Shown one piece after another: positions 1 to 11,539 of a stretch of 64,000 nucleotides of DNA (position 1 is its first letter; each line of letters starts with the position of its first letter). The notes under the pieces were generated by a model. The model was not told the origin of the DNA. It made no database searches and was given only the letters and a program-made list of their open reading frames with translations. A program made the position numbers and the translations under genes. This stretch comes from Wyeomyia smithii (taxonomy: Eukaryota; Arthropoda; Insecta; Diptera; Culicidae). Location: positions 188,890,498-188,954,497 of the forward strand of contig NC_073696.1 of NCBI RefSeq assembly GCF_029784165.1, in the 5' to 3' direction.

Positions 1-3000
1 CGCGTACACCTGGCTCGCGCCAGTAGCCAATTTTATTGCATAAGCTCCAAGTATGAATCTCTTATGTCGGATGAAAGCACTTGTTTATAAAATTTTCCAA
101 ACTATAAACAGACATGCTTCCATAACCTCATTATGGATTTAGCATACATATGATCGCTATTACGGTTGACACTCAGTGCTATGCGACAAGGATAAATTCC
201 ACTCTATTGAACAAGGAAATCTAGTCATGCACTTGTTCTTGACGACACTCAGCTGCTTTATTCCTAACTTATATTGTAAGTATTGTGTCACTCTACACTT
301 GAATTGAATTAAGAATACTCTAGAGTATGTGTTATTTTAAAATCCACATTTCGTATAATTCACAATGATTTTAGAAACGATTTCCGTTACTTAAAGATTT
401 ATGAAAAAGTAAACTTTTCTGCTCGATAAATATACTGTTCATGTGCTTAACATTTAAAATACAAACTCAATCACTGATCGCGATACTAACATGTTGTACA
501 CACTTTCCGGTTAACAGAAATACTTACCGATAATGGACTCCAGAAGATCCCTTTTGCTAACGGTTCAAAACTGGAAAATGAACTACGTGCTGATGAAATG
601 AAGTAGCGTTCTTATATATCGTATGTGCTCTATTTAGTAAAGCCCAGGCTGCGATCGACAAATCGTTCTCTTAGCATTCATAAACACGCCTCCGTTCGGA
701 CGCCTGCTGAGTAAAGGTGATGCTGTGGTACTAGTATCTCTAGTGCCGCATGAGTAGTAGTAGTGATAGTAGTTGTAGTAGTAGTATTAATATAAGTTAT
801 CGTCACACCGCTATCCACGGTATCCTTAGACGTATGTGATGTTTCCGCTAAGACCTGTTATCTTTGCTGATCAAAACTACCGCTAGAAACAATCAGGTTC
901 TAAGCTGATCACGATGAACAACGATGTGTTCCATCCTGGTGGAAGGAGAGTAAAACGATCAACCACATTAATCTTGCCAATTTGTTTGAATATATATTAG
1001 TATCTAGATTTATCAGCAAATTTAACTCTATCGTTATCAAATGGGCTGCTGAAAATAGCAGAATTATTCAAAATATTCCATAACTACTTCTATTTGTTCT
1101 GTGAAGAATGACAAACAGAATACATTTCCTATTTGGTCGTCATATCGTCTATATTCTACCGTATCCATGTATCCATGTTACACTTGTGTAGATTGATAAA
1201 ATTATCTCATTGTTTATAAATTTTAAATTCCTACTGCTTATTTTCGATTATTACTTATTCTATATACGCATTTTTTCAAATATATTTTTAAATTGGATCA
1301 TTACAGGAATGTTTATTAATCCGAAACTCCAATTCACGGGCAACATTTTCTGATGTGTACAATTTGATATTAGAAGAGATATCCCTTTTGCATAAAAACG
1401 CAGGAAGAATGAAAATCTAACTTTACATATTTGGTCTAGCCGCAAAAAAATATTTTTTTTTAAACTTCTACGTTGCTTTTACTAGGTTCTACAAACCATC
1501 AGAAATCCTTACGGGGTTCATAAACTACTGAAATTCTTGGTTACATCTGGAGCCACTGAAACCACAATAGTTCATGAATAGGTATGATGCAATTTATTTT
1601 TTAGCAACTGCGTTTAAAATTGTCAAAAAATATTGGATTACGTTAAGTTTCAGTGCACTCTTTTTGACTATAGTTAGAACTTGTGATTCTGCATTCTAGA
1701 CAGTTATATTCATAAATCATGATGAGTTGAATTCGGTTCCAATAAATCAATCCAATATAAACAGGTAGAAACAACACCATCGTCAGACAAACAAAACCAA
1801 ATTAAAAATCGATGTTAAAATAAGAAATTTTGCAAATGAATTATGTATACATCAAAGTGAATTGAAATTCTAGAATATTCGAAAGCATAGAGAGGAACTG
1901 AATCATTTAACCACTTAGCGACCGTTCAATAATTACGTAAGCGAATAGAGGGGGAGGGGTGTGTGTAATTTTTTTACCCTATCTTACAAGGGAGGGTTGG
2001 GGGTGAATTGATTATCTCACGTAAGAAAAACATTGTTATTATACTAAACAAATTTATTAAAAAATCTCACAATGTCTTACAAAGAAGGGAGGGGGTTGAA
2101 AAAGTGGAAAATATGCTTACGTAATTATTGAACAGCCCCTTACTACCAACATAAAAAAAACATAAAATGAAACAATAGGTAGACACTATTGAGCTATCAA
2201 AAGGATCAAGTGGATTATTAAATATTTCTGTTATTGGTAAATAATCTTTTAAACTTGTTGCTCGACATAAAACAATTCTTATTCTCTCGATCAATCAGCG
2301 GATTGAAATTTGAGCACATACCTTCATCCGTTTAACCCCACATTGTCTCTTCACTCGTCGAATATCTCAATAGATATTGCAGGTATTTCCCGAACTGCGC
2401 ATACAATACATTTATTGTGGTCACTGACTGATCACACAGAGCGAAAAAAATATCATGCTTGTCTACTCACTGTATAGCAGTAATGTTCGAGCGAATGTGC
2501 TGATCCTGACAGAAAAAAAACACTCCTAGCATCACACTGCAAGTTCGTTGTTTTGCTCTCACGCGCATGGGTGATACTAAACGGGAATTACTTCCGTGCA
2601 AGTTGACAGTCTGTTGTACAGTTTGATGACATCGAACCGGAAGATAGCGAAACCGGTTCCCATTCGTATCAAGGTCAATGGTGGCGGCATCAAGAGGCAC
2701 AACCAAAGGAGCGTCACGAGTTCACAGAATAGAACTTCAGCGGGGTGTACTCTCTAGGAACCTGTTTGGTGTCACGTGACTAACCCGACGAATACATGAT
2801 CTTTTGGGATTGGTTCAAACGAGCGAAGATTATTTTTTATAACTGTTAAATATACCTAACTGATTCACATTTAATACGACTGATGTTTTATGTTTCAGTA
2901 ATCAGGCAGTTACGGTGAGTCAGCAGCGTCACTCTGTAGTTCACGACAAGAAAATGTTCCGAGTAAGATGTGAGTTCAACGTACTTTTGAGCGCCCCCCT

Positions 3001-4104
3001 CTAACCCCTCCGGTTCATAACGAGAATCTACAATGGTCACAGACCTTGTTTAAACACGCATAATCTTCTATAAGCCAACAACTTTACCAGCCCAGCATTT
3101 TAATTTATATACGCATTAGTATAATAAAAGCAAAGATTATTGCACTTAGAGTAGAGTAGAGTGCATAGTTTGTACGAATATGACACAGCCAGGTTTTTGC
3201 TTCTGCTTAACAAAGACGACAAAACGACTTCGAAACAGCGAATAACTATGACGTGATATGAGAGTGAAGCAGACTAAAGATGTTCAGCTATGGTTGTTAA
3301 ACATCAATCTATAAATTACTTCGAATCCCTCATCCAAAGTTTATTAAAAAAAAAAAATCTCTCATTCAAACGTATCGATGCATTCATACTCTCAGATAAT
3401 ATACAATAATAAACATTTTGACTCAATAGCTTTGTTGGTGCATAGCATTTTAAACCGTGACTCCCAGAGCAGTAACAGTCACCAAATAAAGCAGTGAAAC
3501 TGAAAGTAAACCAGTAAAAACTCAAGATCGTCGAAGATCATTGTCGAGGTCAGACAACCGGTGCTGGAGGTGTGCTACGCGTGAATAGTCGCGTAGTAAG
3601 CTTTACCGTTATTGTGTTTAGCATATGTTGACTACGCTTTGTCATTGTTACTATATGGAACTGATTAAGTCGAGTTAGGTACAATAGGATCATTTCCTTC
3701 CTGAAATTTTGCATCCGGAATGAATTGCGATTCTTACATTTGCTGTCAACTGGATATTTTTATTTAATACAAAACCGCATGTCCTTGAAGAGCTGGATGC
3801 AGTGGGTTCAACTGTGTTTCATGGAAAAAAATTTCAACGTTTTAAAAAATAACTAAGTAGTTCTACTGCAGAAAAATGCTGAGACTGAACATATAATCAA
3901 AATTTGAAAATTTCGTTACTCTTAAAAAAGTTAAAAAAAATATATTCTGCAGAAGTAGATTTAAATTAAATGTATTTAATTATAAAAATAATGCGTATCA
4001 AAATCAAATCAAATGTATTTATTTTTGAAAATGATTGAAGTTGAAAAAAATACGAAATCTCAACGTAATTTTGATTAAGCGAAATGATTCGAAATGGTAT
4101 GTTT
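1..4104. other. Intergenic DNA, no gene recognised
   Basis: All open frames here are short and show no family signature. I see AT-rich unique-looking DNA, a short GTA-rich simple repeat near 752-788, and scattered homopolymer runs. No splice-linked coding segments, RNA genes or terminal repeats could be supported. Confidence 0.5.
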
Positions 4105-4206
4105 CATTCGATGAATATATCGTAAATAATTAATCGCGACGAAACATCGCAATTAATCGCCACAATATGTTGTAATTATTCGCAATAAATATCAGGATTA
4201 TACGCG
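4105..4206 (+). repeat. About 100-bp dispersed repeat, copy 1
   Basis: A segment containing the words AATCGCGAC, AAACATCG, CGCAATAAATATCAGG and ATTATACGCG recurs in the same orientation at 7401-7500. The two are roughly 85% alike by eye. It has no coding capacity. Confidence 0.7.
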
Positions 4207-4308
4207 ACTCGTATGTTAATGCACACATCCTTTTTTCTTTCCATTCAAACGGCGGTGGCCAAGCGAATAGGCCATTTTTGAAGTTCTCTTGCTTGATCGC
4301 TTGCAGTA

Positions 4309-5561
4309 GGGTAGAGTGGGGCTAGTTGGTCATTTTTGGTCAAAACGTTCAGTAACTTTCTGTAGAAAATATTATGGCAAAAACTCATTCTATGGAAATG
4401 TTGTGTTAAGTCTATATCATCTAGAAAAAATATAAATTTTACAGATTAGTTTATGATTTTGCGGATATTTTATGTTTTTCGAGTGGATGTCAAATTGACC
4501 AACTAGCCCCTCAGCTGGGGTAAGTTGGTCAGGGTGAGGGGTAAATTGACCATTTATATTTCGGAAGGACAATTCAGTTTTCCTTCCTCACTGCATTTGC
4601 AGCAGCCTGTAGCGTCTCACCGCTTCCGGTTTTTTGTTTATACGTTTGCTTTCCAAAATCCCAATCCATGAGAAAAGTAACTCATATTTGCATGAAAAAA
4701 AACGAGTTACTCTTTCATACCTGACGAGAAGTATATGTTGAAATCTCTCTAATAGTTTGGTCGGGAACTAAATCAAAAACAATACGGATTAAATTGAGAA
4801 CCGGAGCCAAATTCTAGATTCGCATCTGCAATCACAAGCACAAAACTATAGCTACATTAGTTTTTTTTGTAGGAAGCTTGCTTTCGCCGAAATTTTCAAC
4901 AGGTAGAAGGCATTTGTCGATGCAGTAGTGTTCGGTATAGTTATTTTAGATCAATGACTCAGCATTTATAGTGTGCAATAAAATATTCATCAAAATGACG
5001 ATGAAATGGAGATAACTGTTACCAAATAGTTGATCGTTCCAAAAAAATGGTTTTGCTAAACAGAGCACATGCCTTCCTCGCTTGGATTAAGTTTGCATCA
5101 CGAAATGCACTGTTCCTGAAATTGCGTTTACTTGGTTACTTGAATTCAATTATGTTATACATATGACCAACCAGCCCCGCTAGTATGTGACCGACTAGCC
5201 CCTCATTTATTAAATATGAAAATTACTTGAAATATATGAACATAAAATTTTGGTGAAAGTTTTCTTTACGCAACTTAAAACTAACGAAAATGACTTCCAT
5301 TATACGCTGGCTCATGTTCATTTCAATTTGGCTAGCTTTGTTTAGACAAAAAGTTTCTACTTGAAAACCGAGTAGAATTGATGGCCAATTTGGCACCAAC
5401 CTGTTTTTATTATATGTCTTAATTAAAACTGTACTTCATTTTGTCATTTAGTTTCTGTGGTTATCTACTGCGTATCACCTATATAACACGATTTTTTTGA
5501 TACGTAGTTTCGAAGATGTTCTCATTGACTTACCCCGTAACCAACTAGCCCCGCTCTACCC
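4309..5561. mobile_element. TA-flanked inverted-repeat element, copy 1
   Basis: A 1253-bp element runs from GGGTAGAGTGGGGCTAGTTG to the inverted end CCAACTAGCCCCGCTCTACC(C). TA lies immediately outside on both sides (4307-4308 and 5562-5563), as expected of a Tc1/mariner-type TA target duplication. No transposase frame is visible, so it is probably non-autonomous. The word GGGGCTAGTTGGTC or close variants recurs seven times in both orientations (4318, 4497, 4517, 4538, 5165, 5189, 5539). A second copy lies at 23031-24299. Confidence 0.8.
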
Positions 5562-6048
5562 TATGTGATAAGTGCCTTTTTATTTATTGATTTATTTATT
5601 TTTTTGCTTGTGTGGTAGATGCATGTCTGGTTGCATTGCAAACAGTATATGGAGATTTGTTATAGCGTAGTTTTTTGGAGTTATTTCGTTTGCTGAAGTC
5701 TATACTCGAATAGACAGAATTGCTCCAGTAGGTGGGATGTTTTGAACCTTTAAACACGCTGGCTTCCACAAGGTGGAATGGGTAGCATTATAATATAATT
5801 TGGGAATTTTTCGTTCGCGCCCCGACCTAACAATTACGAAGATTTTGCCTAGTTTTATACCCTTTATTTATGATTTGTCTAGCTTTTGAACAAATATTGA
5901 ATCACAGAATAAATTTTATTTTATTATTTGGAAATCTCGTCGGTCAACATGGCAACTAAATTCTGATTGCGATTGTTTTGGCATTTTGTAAATCAACTTA
6001 GTACTGTGTCTTGTTCGATATGCATATTTGCATTCTCATAAATTATCT
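5562..6048. other. Gap between elements, nothing recognised
   Basis: AT-rich DNA between two inverted-repeat elements. I see no gene, RNA or repeat boundary here. Confidence 0.4.
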
Positions 6049-7096
6049 GGTGCTTATTACGGGAGTCACTTCACGGTGAAATCAGAGTGAAGTGAATAAA
6101 GTCCTATTACGAAACTCACGAAAATGTGAAAAATGTCGCAAAGTGACATCTGCCGTCAGTGGCGTAGCGTGACCGGGTGACACTCGGGGCGGAAAATTTG
6201 GCTTTCCCCATGAGTGTCACCTCCGCCAGGTTGCAGTGAAATCATTTTGTTACCCAAAATTGTGAGAGATATCACCTTCGTTTTCAATTTAACCAAATCT
6301 ACCCATTTTTGAAAAAATGGTTGCGATTATTCTCTTAAAAGCAAATTTATATAATTTTCGGGGTTACAGTGACCTACACCTAAATAGTTAATCTCACGGA
6401 TATCACCCTTTTGAAGGTGACACGTATGAAAATTTTCCTCATGGTGTCACCCCTTAAAGGATGACACCCGGGGCGGACCGCCCCCGCCGCCCCCACCACG
6501 CTATGCCAATGTCTGCCGTGAAATCTGGGTTATAACGAGTGTCATATCACTGAAGTGAAAACGGAATAAACGGCGTTTTGCGTGGAATTATTTCACGACC
6601 ATTTTGAACAGTGAAATGATTCCACGAGAATGGGATAAGTCATGAAAAATGGATTGATTTGTAATCTTATGATGAATATTGGATTTATTTTTGAGTAACG
6701 AAACGAATCAGAATTCGATTCGTGCCTCAAAGCGGTCAAAGTTTCAACTTTTTGACTTATGAAAAAAATGCACATGCAAAACTAGTTCATGAAATTTTCA
6801 AAACCGAAAAAAAATTTTTTCTTGATGCCAAATGTGTTAGAAATGCAGAAAGTGCCAAGATCTGGTGTTATCCAAACAACGGACAAATCGACTTCATGGA
6901 ACTTAGAAATTTTTTGAGCTGGGAAACATTTTCATTTCACTTGTCCTATTCTCAATTTCCCTTCACTGGCAATTTCACTGCACGGAGGTTATTTTTGTCA
7001 CTTCACTGAGGTGGAATCGGGAATAGGTATTAAAAAGTGAAGAGAGCGTGAGAGTGAAATATATTCCACCATGAAGTGACTCCCGTAATAAACACC
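6049..7096. mobile_element. Inverted-repeat element of about 1 kb with nested insertion
   Basis: The left end GGTGCTTATTACGGGAGTCA is matched by the inverted right end TGACTCCCGTAATAAACACC, with one mismatch. Inside both ends, GAAGTGA-type words recur. No transposase frame is recognisable. A complete 355-bp hAT-type MITE is inserted inside it (6157-6511), so this element is the older of the two. The TSD is not clear and the superfamily is unassigned. Confidence 0.65.
6157..6511. mobile_element. hAT-type MITE nested in the 6-7 kb element
   Basis: This 355-bp element begins CAGTGGCGTAGCGTG and ends with the inverted equivalent CACGCTATGCCAATG. It is flanked by a perfect 8-bp duplication TCTGCCGT (6149-6156 and 6512-6519). 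An 8-bp TSD with CA...TG termini is characteristic of hAT elements. It carries no transposase. The right half is GC-rich (GGGGCGG/CCGCCCC). A partial relative lies at 37914-38031. Confidence 0.85.
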
Positions 7097-7199
7097 TCCA
7101 GCTATGAATGCATGAAACTTTGACAGTTTTCATACTCAGTAGGTATCTTCGCTTAATTATTCGAAAAGTAAGAGATAATCAGCGCAAAATGAGGTGTGC

Positions 7200-8160
7200 C
7201 CGCGCGTATGCATCAATAAAAGGGAATAGAGCGATCGTGCCTAATGCTCCGGGGTAAACGTGTCTTCGGCCTAGGTGAGCTTTGGTCGTCTATAGATTTT
7301 CGGTGTGTTGTGACTTACGAGGTATACCAAATCATTTATTCGACGAATGCCCAGCCGTTGGTCCTTTACCAGCAAGTTGCGATTCAGAGGTGGTTTCGTT
7401 CGTTCGATAAATATCATAATTAATCAATCGCGACAAAACATCGTAATTGATCGTCACAAAATATCGTAATTTTTCGCAATAAATATCAGGATTATACGCG
7501 ATGTATACCTTTTTAAGAACCGCATCTACTTAGTGCGTTTGCTTTCGTGCAACTATTTGAGGTTGGTAATAGACATTTATGTAAATACGTAGATGCTCCG
7601 TATAGTTAATGATCTCCACGCGCGTCATTTATATAGAATCGCGGGGTTGATACACACCGTTCGTATTCGTAATACGTGAGCCTCGCGCGCATCATCTTTT
7701 CTCTCCGTCACAGAGTAGAGATACAGGGATAAGCTTAGTCTTGATATGACCGTTCAGCCGAAGATTGCCTGCTCGTTGCTTTTATAAGCGCGTGTCACAA
7801 ATCGAGCTCGGTTGGTAAATATCGTGATTGATTTAATAACTACATAATGTATACCTATCAAATAATCGCGTCTATGTTTGCTTTCTCGAGAGTATTCGTG
7901 TTTGGACATAAACAAATGTTTAAACATTTGGATTCTTCGGGTGGTGGATGGTTGACGCGCGCCGCTCGTATTTATCCGCGGTTATTGATAATCAAGATAC
8001 CTAGTTCGCCGTCGTAATGAGTTGACTTTGCGCGCAACATAGTTCGATTTCGTCACTTACCACGGTGATACAACCTCCCCTTTCCGTCACAGTCGTGAAG
8101 ATGCAGAGGTAAACTCGATCTCCGACAACAACGGCTGTTACACTTTCTTCCATTACAACA
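7200..8160. repeat. Degenerate tandem repeat, unit about 350-380 bp
   Basis: Landmarks recur in order: CCGTCACAG with a following GATRCAG at about 7697 and 8078, TTTGCTTTC at about 7545 and 7878, and CTCGTATT or TTCGTATT with nearby CGCGCG at about 7660 and 7967. This suggests at least two diverged tandem units running into the left edge of the 3.5-kb duplication. Similarity is low and was judged by eye. Confidence 0.3.
7401..7500 (+). repeat. About 100-bp dispersed repeat, copy 2
   Basis: Second copy of the segment at 4105-4206, in the same orientation, sharing CGCAATAAATATCAGG and ATTATACGCG. It lies inside the degenerate tandem region. Confidence 0.7.
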
Positions 8161-8224
8161 TCCATCCAAAGCGGTAGCTACTGAATTATTGTCCCAGATT
8201 TCGTAGACAACTGTTTAGTGTACG

Positions 8225-8313
8225 GGACAATTGAGGGGCTAGCGCTACTAACAGTCTACTTCAGAGCCAGTACTCTAACATACGACGACTGGCTTGTTAG
8301 ACCAGCATCGTGC
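8225..8313 (-). mobile_element. Diverged tRNA-derived SINE fragment
   Basis: On the minus strand this reads a tRNA-like body around CTAACAAGCCAGTCGTCG, then a tail with AGCGCTAGCCCC and CAATTGTCCCGTACAC. The clearer SINE at 9284-9400 has the same order. The promoter boxes are degraded, so this is an old copy. Its duplicate is at about 12779-12867. Confidence 0.55.
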
Positions 8314-8488
8314 CCCGTGTCCAGCTTGAAGGTTTTAAATGTTGCCGTGAGACGTAATTTTATGTCAAAAACCGCAAATAGTAGAAAAAAACGCGTGATT
8401 CCAGAAATTGTTATATAAAACCGCGTTTTCTGAATAATTGTTGTAAAAACATGCAAGGAAAGACCATACTGTATGGACTACCTCCCAG

Positions 8489-8597
8489 TTGGTATGGAGT
8501 TACGATGTTGATCTAACAAACCGGTTGTTTTATGTTAAAATCCCGACTCGGGAGAGATTTTTAGTGTCAGTAGTATCGTTACCCTAGTCCAGCAATC
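8489..8597 (+). mobile_element. Diverged SINE split by a palindrome
   Basis: The plus strand reads ACGATGTTGATCTAACAAAC, then a decayed box B region (ATCCCGACTCGGGAG) and AGTGTCAGTAG, matching the order of the tRNA-derived SINE. The expected continuation, CAATTGTGTTTTACACTTAA and then CAGTTGGCC, resumes at about 8910. The SINE therefore appears split by the palindrome at 8598-8910. Confidence 0.5.
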
Positions 8598-8910
8598 GGG
8601 TCCTAAAGCTATACCAGCTTATATATGTCATTTGAAAAAGAGGCGTTTTCTGACCAAAACGTAATTTAAAAAAATGTTTATCGTTGTCCTTCAAGTTTTA
8701 AATAAAGAATAAAAAACTGCTCTAAATGTATTAAATGACAGTTCACCCTTGTACGGTATATGGGCAAACTGTCATTTTAGACCTTTCCAGCAGCTTTTTA
8801 TTCTTCATTTAAAATCGAAGGACAATGATAAACATTTTTTAAAAACCACGAGATTACACTCTTTCAGCTGTTACGTAAAAATCAGGAAACCGAGTGAAAC
8901 TTTAGGACCC
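8598..8910. mobile_element. 313-bp palindromic insert (MITE-like)
   Basis: The left end GGGTCCTAAAG pairs with the right end CTTTAGGACCC. The central arms (about 8667-8745 and 8768-8845) pair closely: ATGTTTATCGTTGTCCTTC against GAAGGACAATGATAAACAT. Only a small central loop of about 20 bp is left. It has no coding capacity. It lies inside a SINE sequence and is duplicated at 13151-13464. Confidence 0.65.
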
Positions 8911-9283
8911 AATTGTGTTTTACACTTAACAGTTGGCCTCGAAATATATAGGGTAACGGACTTATAAATCGTCAACTTTATTCAAGGCAAGCATGTTAAA
9001 CGTGATACATTTTAATGTGTTACTTCGACGATGTACCGTATTAACTGCATAATGCTCAATACAGATTGTGTTATATATTCGGGTTGCATTACAGCCAAAA
9101 CAACGCCACCCTAAGACTCTATTTTCGCCGCCTCTGAAATCTGGCAGAAATGCAAATAATACTTGATCGCTGAGCTATGAAAAAAAATCTGTTGATACCT
9201 ACCTTAATGTTACGAAACATCTGTGAAATGAAACAAATCATCATATGAATAATAAATTCAAATCAATGATGTTATGCAATTGG

Positions 9284-9400
9284 CTGGTCAACAATTGCGG
9301 GGCTAGCGCTACGATTCAGTGACACTAACAGTCTCTCCCGAGCCGAGGCTCGAACCTGTGACGACTGGCTTGTTAGCCCAGCATCGTATCTCGAGACTAT
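9284..9400 (-). mobile_element. tRNA-derived SINE
   Basis: On the minus strand a tRNA-like segment (GATGCTGGGCTAACAAGCC) is followed by a good RNA polymerase III box B, GGTTCGAGCC (9347-9356). The tail then reads CGGGAGAGACTGTTAGTGTC and GCGCTAGCCCCGCAATTG. Body plus conserved tail is the layout of an insect tRNA-SINE; the family name is not assigned. No intact cloverleaf is present, so it is not called as a tRNA gene. Confidence 0.65.
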
Positions 9401-9799
9401 CTGGGAGATCTGGGAGTAGCATCAATGCTATACTTTTCAAAAAAATAAAAAACAATCTGGAGAGATAGTAAAAGATGTATTCTAAAATGTTTAAACAGCA
9501 AAAAAAATAATTGAATTAAATATTAAAGGCAGACTCCGTACAATACAATACTTTAACGGTATCTGAAAGAGACTTTGCACAATTGCACATGTGAGTAAAC
9601 TACGTGTGAAAAAATGAGACAGTTTTACACTCATTTTTTTCTCCTGAGTAGACTTCCTCACTGCGACTAGAACTGTTGATCTATCGCTCGAATGTCTGCT
9701 GTACCCGCACTTCATTACTAGCAATACCGCTATTGAGAAGTGGCATGCTTATTATTATTTTATTTCTGGTGCCGGCAGGGTTGCTAAAGAGAAGTGATT

Positions 9800-10690
9800 T
9801 CACAGGGTTGTCACTCCAAGCAGCGCGTGCAGTTCATGGTTCATGTGCCGTCGCCATTCTCTGCGTCCGTCTGTACTCCACCGCAGATAGTCCGCAGCAC
9901 CTTTCGTTCGAAAACTCTAAAAGCGTCAACTTTGTGCGTCCTTCCGAAATGAAAAGTAGGCACGATTTCCAATCTGGATGCGTCTTTGGATCTCTTTGCT
10001 GGTGTTATTGTCGGCGGTCACCATTGACCCCAAATACACGAACTCGTCGGCCGCCTCAAGCTTCTCGCCGTATACTGAGACTTGGGAGCCGTTTACTCGC
10101 ATGTATTTCGTTTTCGACGTATTTATTCGCAGTTCGGACGTAAGTTTCCTCCGCCGCCAAAGTTACGTGATAAAATGTTAAAGTCATCTGCAAAACCCAG
10201 AAGCTGAACAGACCTTGTGGAAATCATCCTTCTCGTGTCGATGCCCGCCCTCCGGATCACACTCTCAAGTGCGTTGTGCATAATCTGCCATTGCTGTTCT
10301 CGATCGGCTGTATCATAGGCCGCGGAGAAGTCGATGAAGATGTTATGTGTGGGCATGTTGTGCTCGCGACATTTCTGTAAGATCTGTCGGGTTGAGAAAA
10401 TCTGGTCCGTGGTGACACGAGCTCTCAGGAAGTCCGCTTAGTACGGGCCCACGAACGTAACCCACGATAGACGACGAAACAGGATCTGTCAGAGTATTTT
10501 GTAGGCGGCATTGAGCGGTAGTTGTGGCACTCCAGCAGTTTTTCTTCTTCCCAAATCCTGCAAACAACCAATTGCAGCGCTCTAGCCAGCGCCTCTCTCC
10601 CATTTTTAAAGAGCTCGCTCGCGGCCGTCTGTGCCTGCGGCTTTGTTGTTCTTCAGCTTCCCGATCTCACAAAGAACTTCATGTCCATCA
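9800..10690 (-). pseudogene. Decayed non-LTR reverse transcriptase fragment
   Basis: Minus-strand frames between stops give recognisable pieces of a LINE polyprotein. They include a palm start with HNIFIDFSAAYDTADREQQW (motif A) and, after an internal deletion, SVQLLGFADDFNIL (motif C, FADD). Nearer the 3' end is VFERKVLRTI, typical of the C-terminal region of this LINE type. Frameshifts and stops break it throughout and the endonuclease is missing. It is dead, and is duplicated at 14318-15210. The clade was not assigned. Confidence 0.75.
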
Positions 10691-11539
10691 GGGGCTGGTA
10701 CTCGATCTTTTGCTGCTGGTGCTCCTAGGTTAGTTCTTCATAAGTTATTTTAATCATGCTTGTGTGTAATGTGATCTTAACCTCCCTTTTACAAGCTTCT
10801 GCTCTACTATTCCGAGCCTCGTTCCTGGTGACAGATACCGCTAATTTTAATTCCCTGGAAAAGTTTCGTCATGCGTTCTTCTGGTCGGTTTACTGATAAT
10901 AGGGACTTATTTTTGTTAAGAGGAAGTCAAGCGAAGGTATTTTAGGATTCAGCTTAAAGGAAAAGTAAGTGGTGGGGGGAACCCCAGAATAAACCAACGC
11001 TTAAGTCCTTTTTGACATCGAATGGCCTGATTCTACTAAGATTCGTAGTCGAGACAACCCGCTTGACAAAGCAGACTTGTGGCTACGCTGCTCCCCTTTA
11101 CAGTCATTGAAGTTACTTCACTTTTCTTTATCAAAAAATTAAACATTCAACCAAATCCGATTTAATCTGAATAATACTTCTAGCATTTTTAGCTGCAAAC
11201 CTATATTCGCCAACCGCAAACAATTGCTATTTTAACTACCCATATATAAGCAACCATTTTAATCGACCATTTTTTATCTGACTGAAACCTTGCACAGATG
11301 TTCCTATGGGCTAAAGATGTCAATTTTTTTTGGTTTTGGTTCGACAAATGTTTTCATCTTTAGAAGACGCTTGGCGCAGTAAATTATGTAAATCAAAGTT
11401 CTTTGTGCTAACGGGAAATCTATCTCTAGGAGTATTATCTGAGCCCAAACGGTTAATTTGATCGGTATAATATCTTTAGTAGGGCGCCAATCATCGTATG
11501 AAAAAAAGTGACCAGAAAATTTCAAAAAAAAAACCCTAT

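Noticed and set aside
9347..9356. tRNA gene
   Set aside because: A good box B is present but no complete cloverleaf, and the conserved SINE tail follows.
9676..10143. Plus-strand 155-codon frame, repeated near 14311
   Set aside because: It is the antisense of the minus-strand LINE fragment (VFERKVLRTI region).
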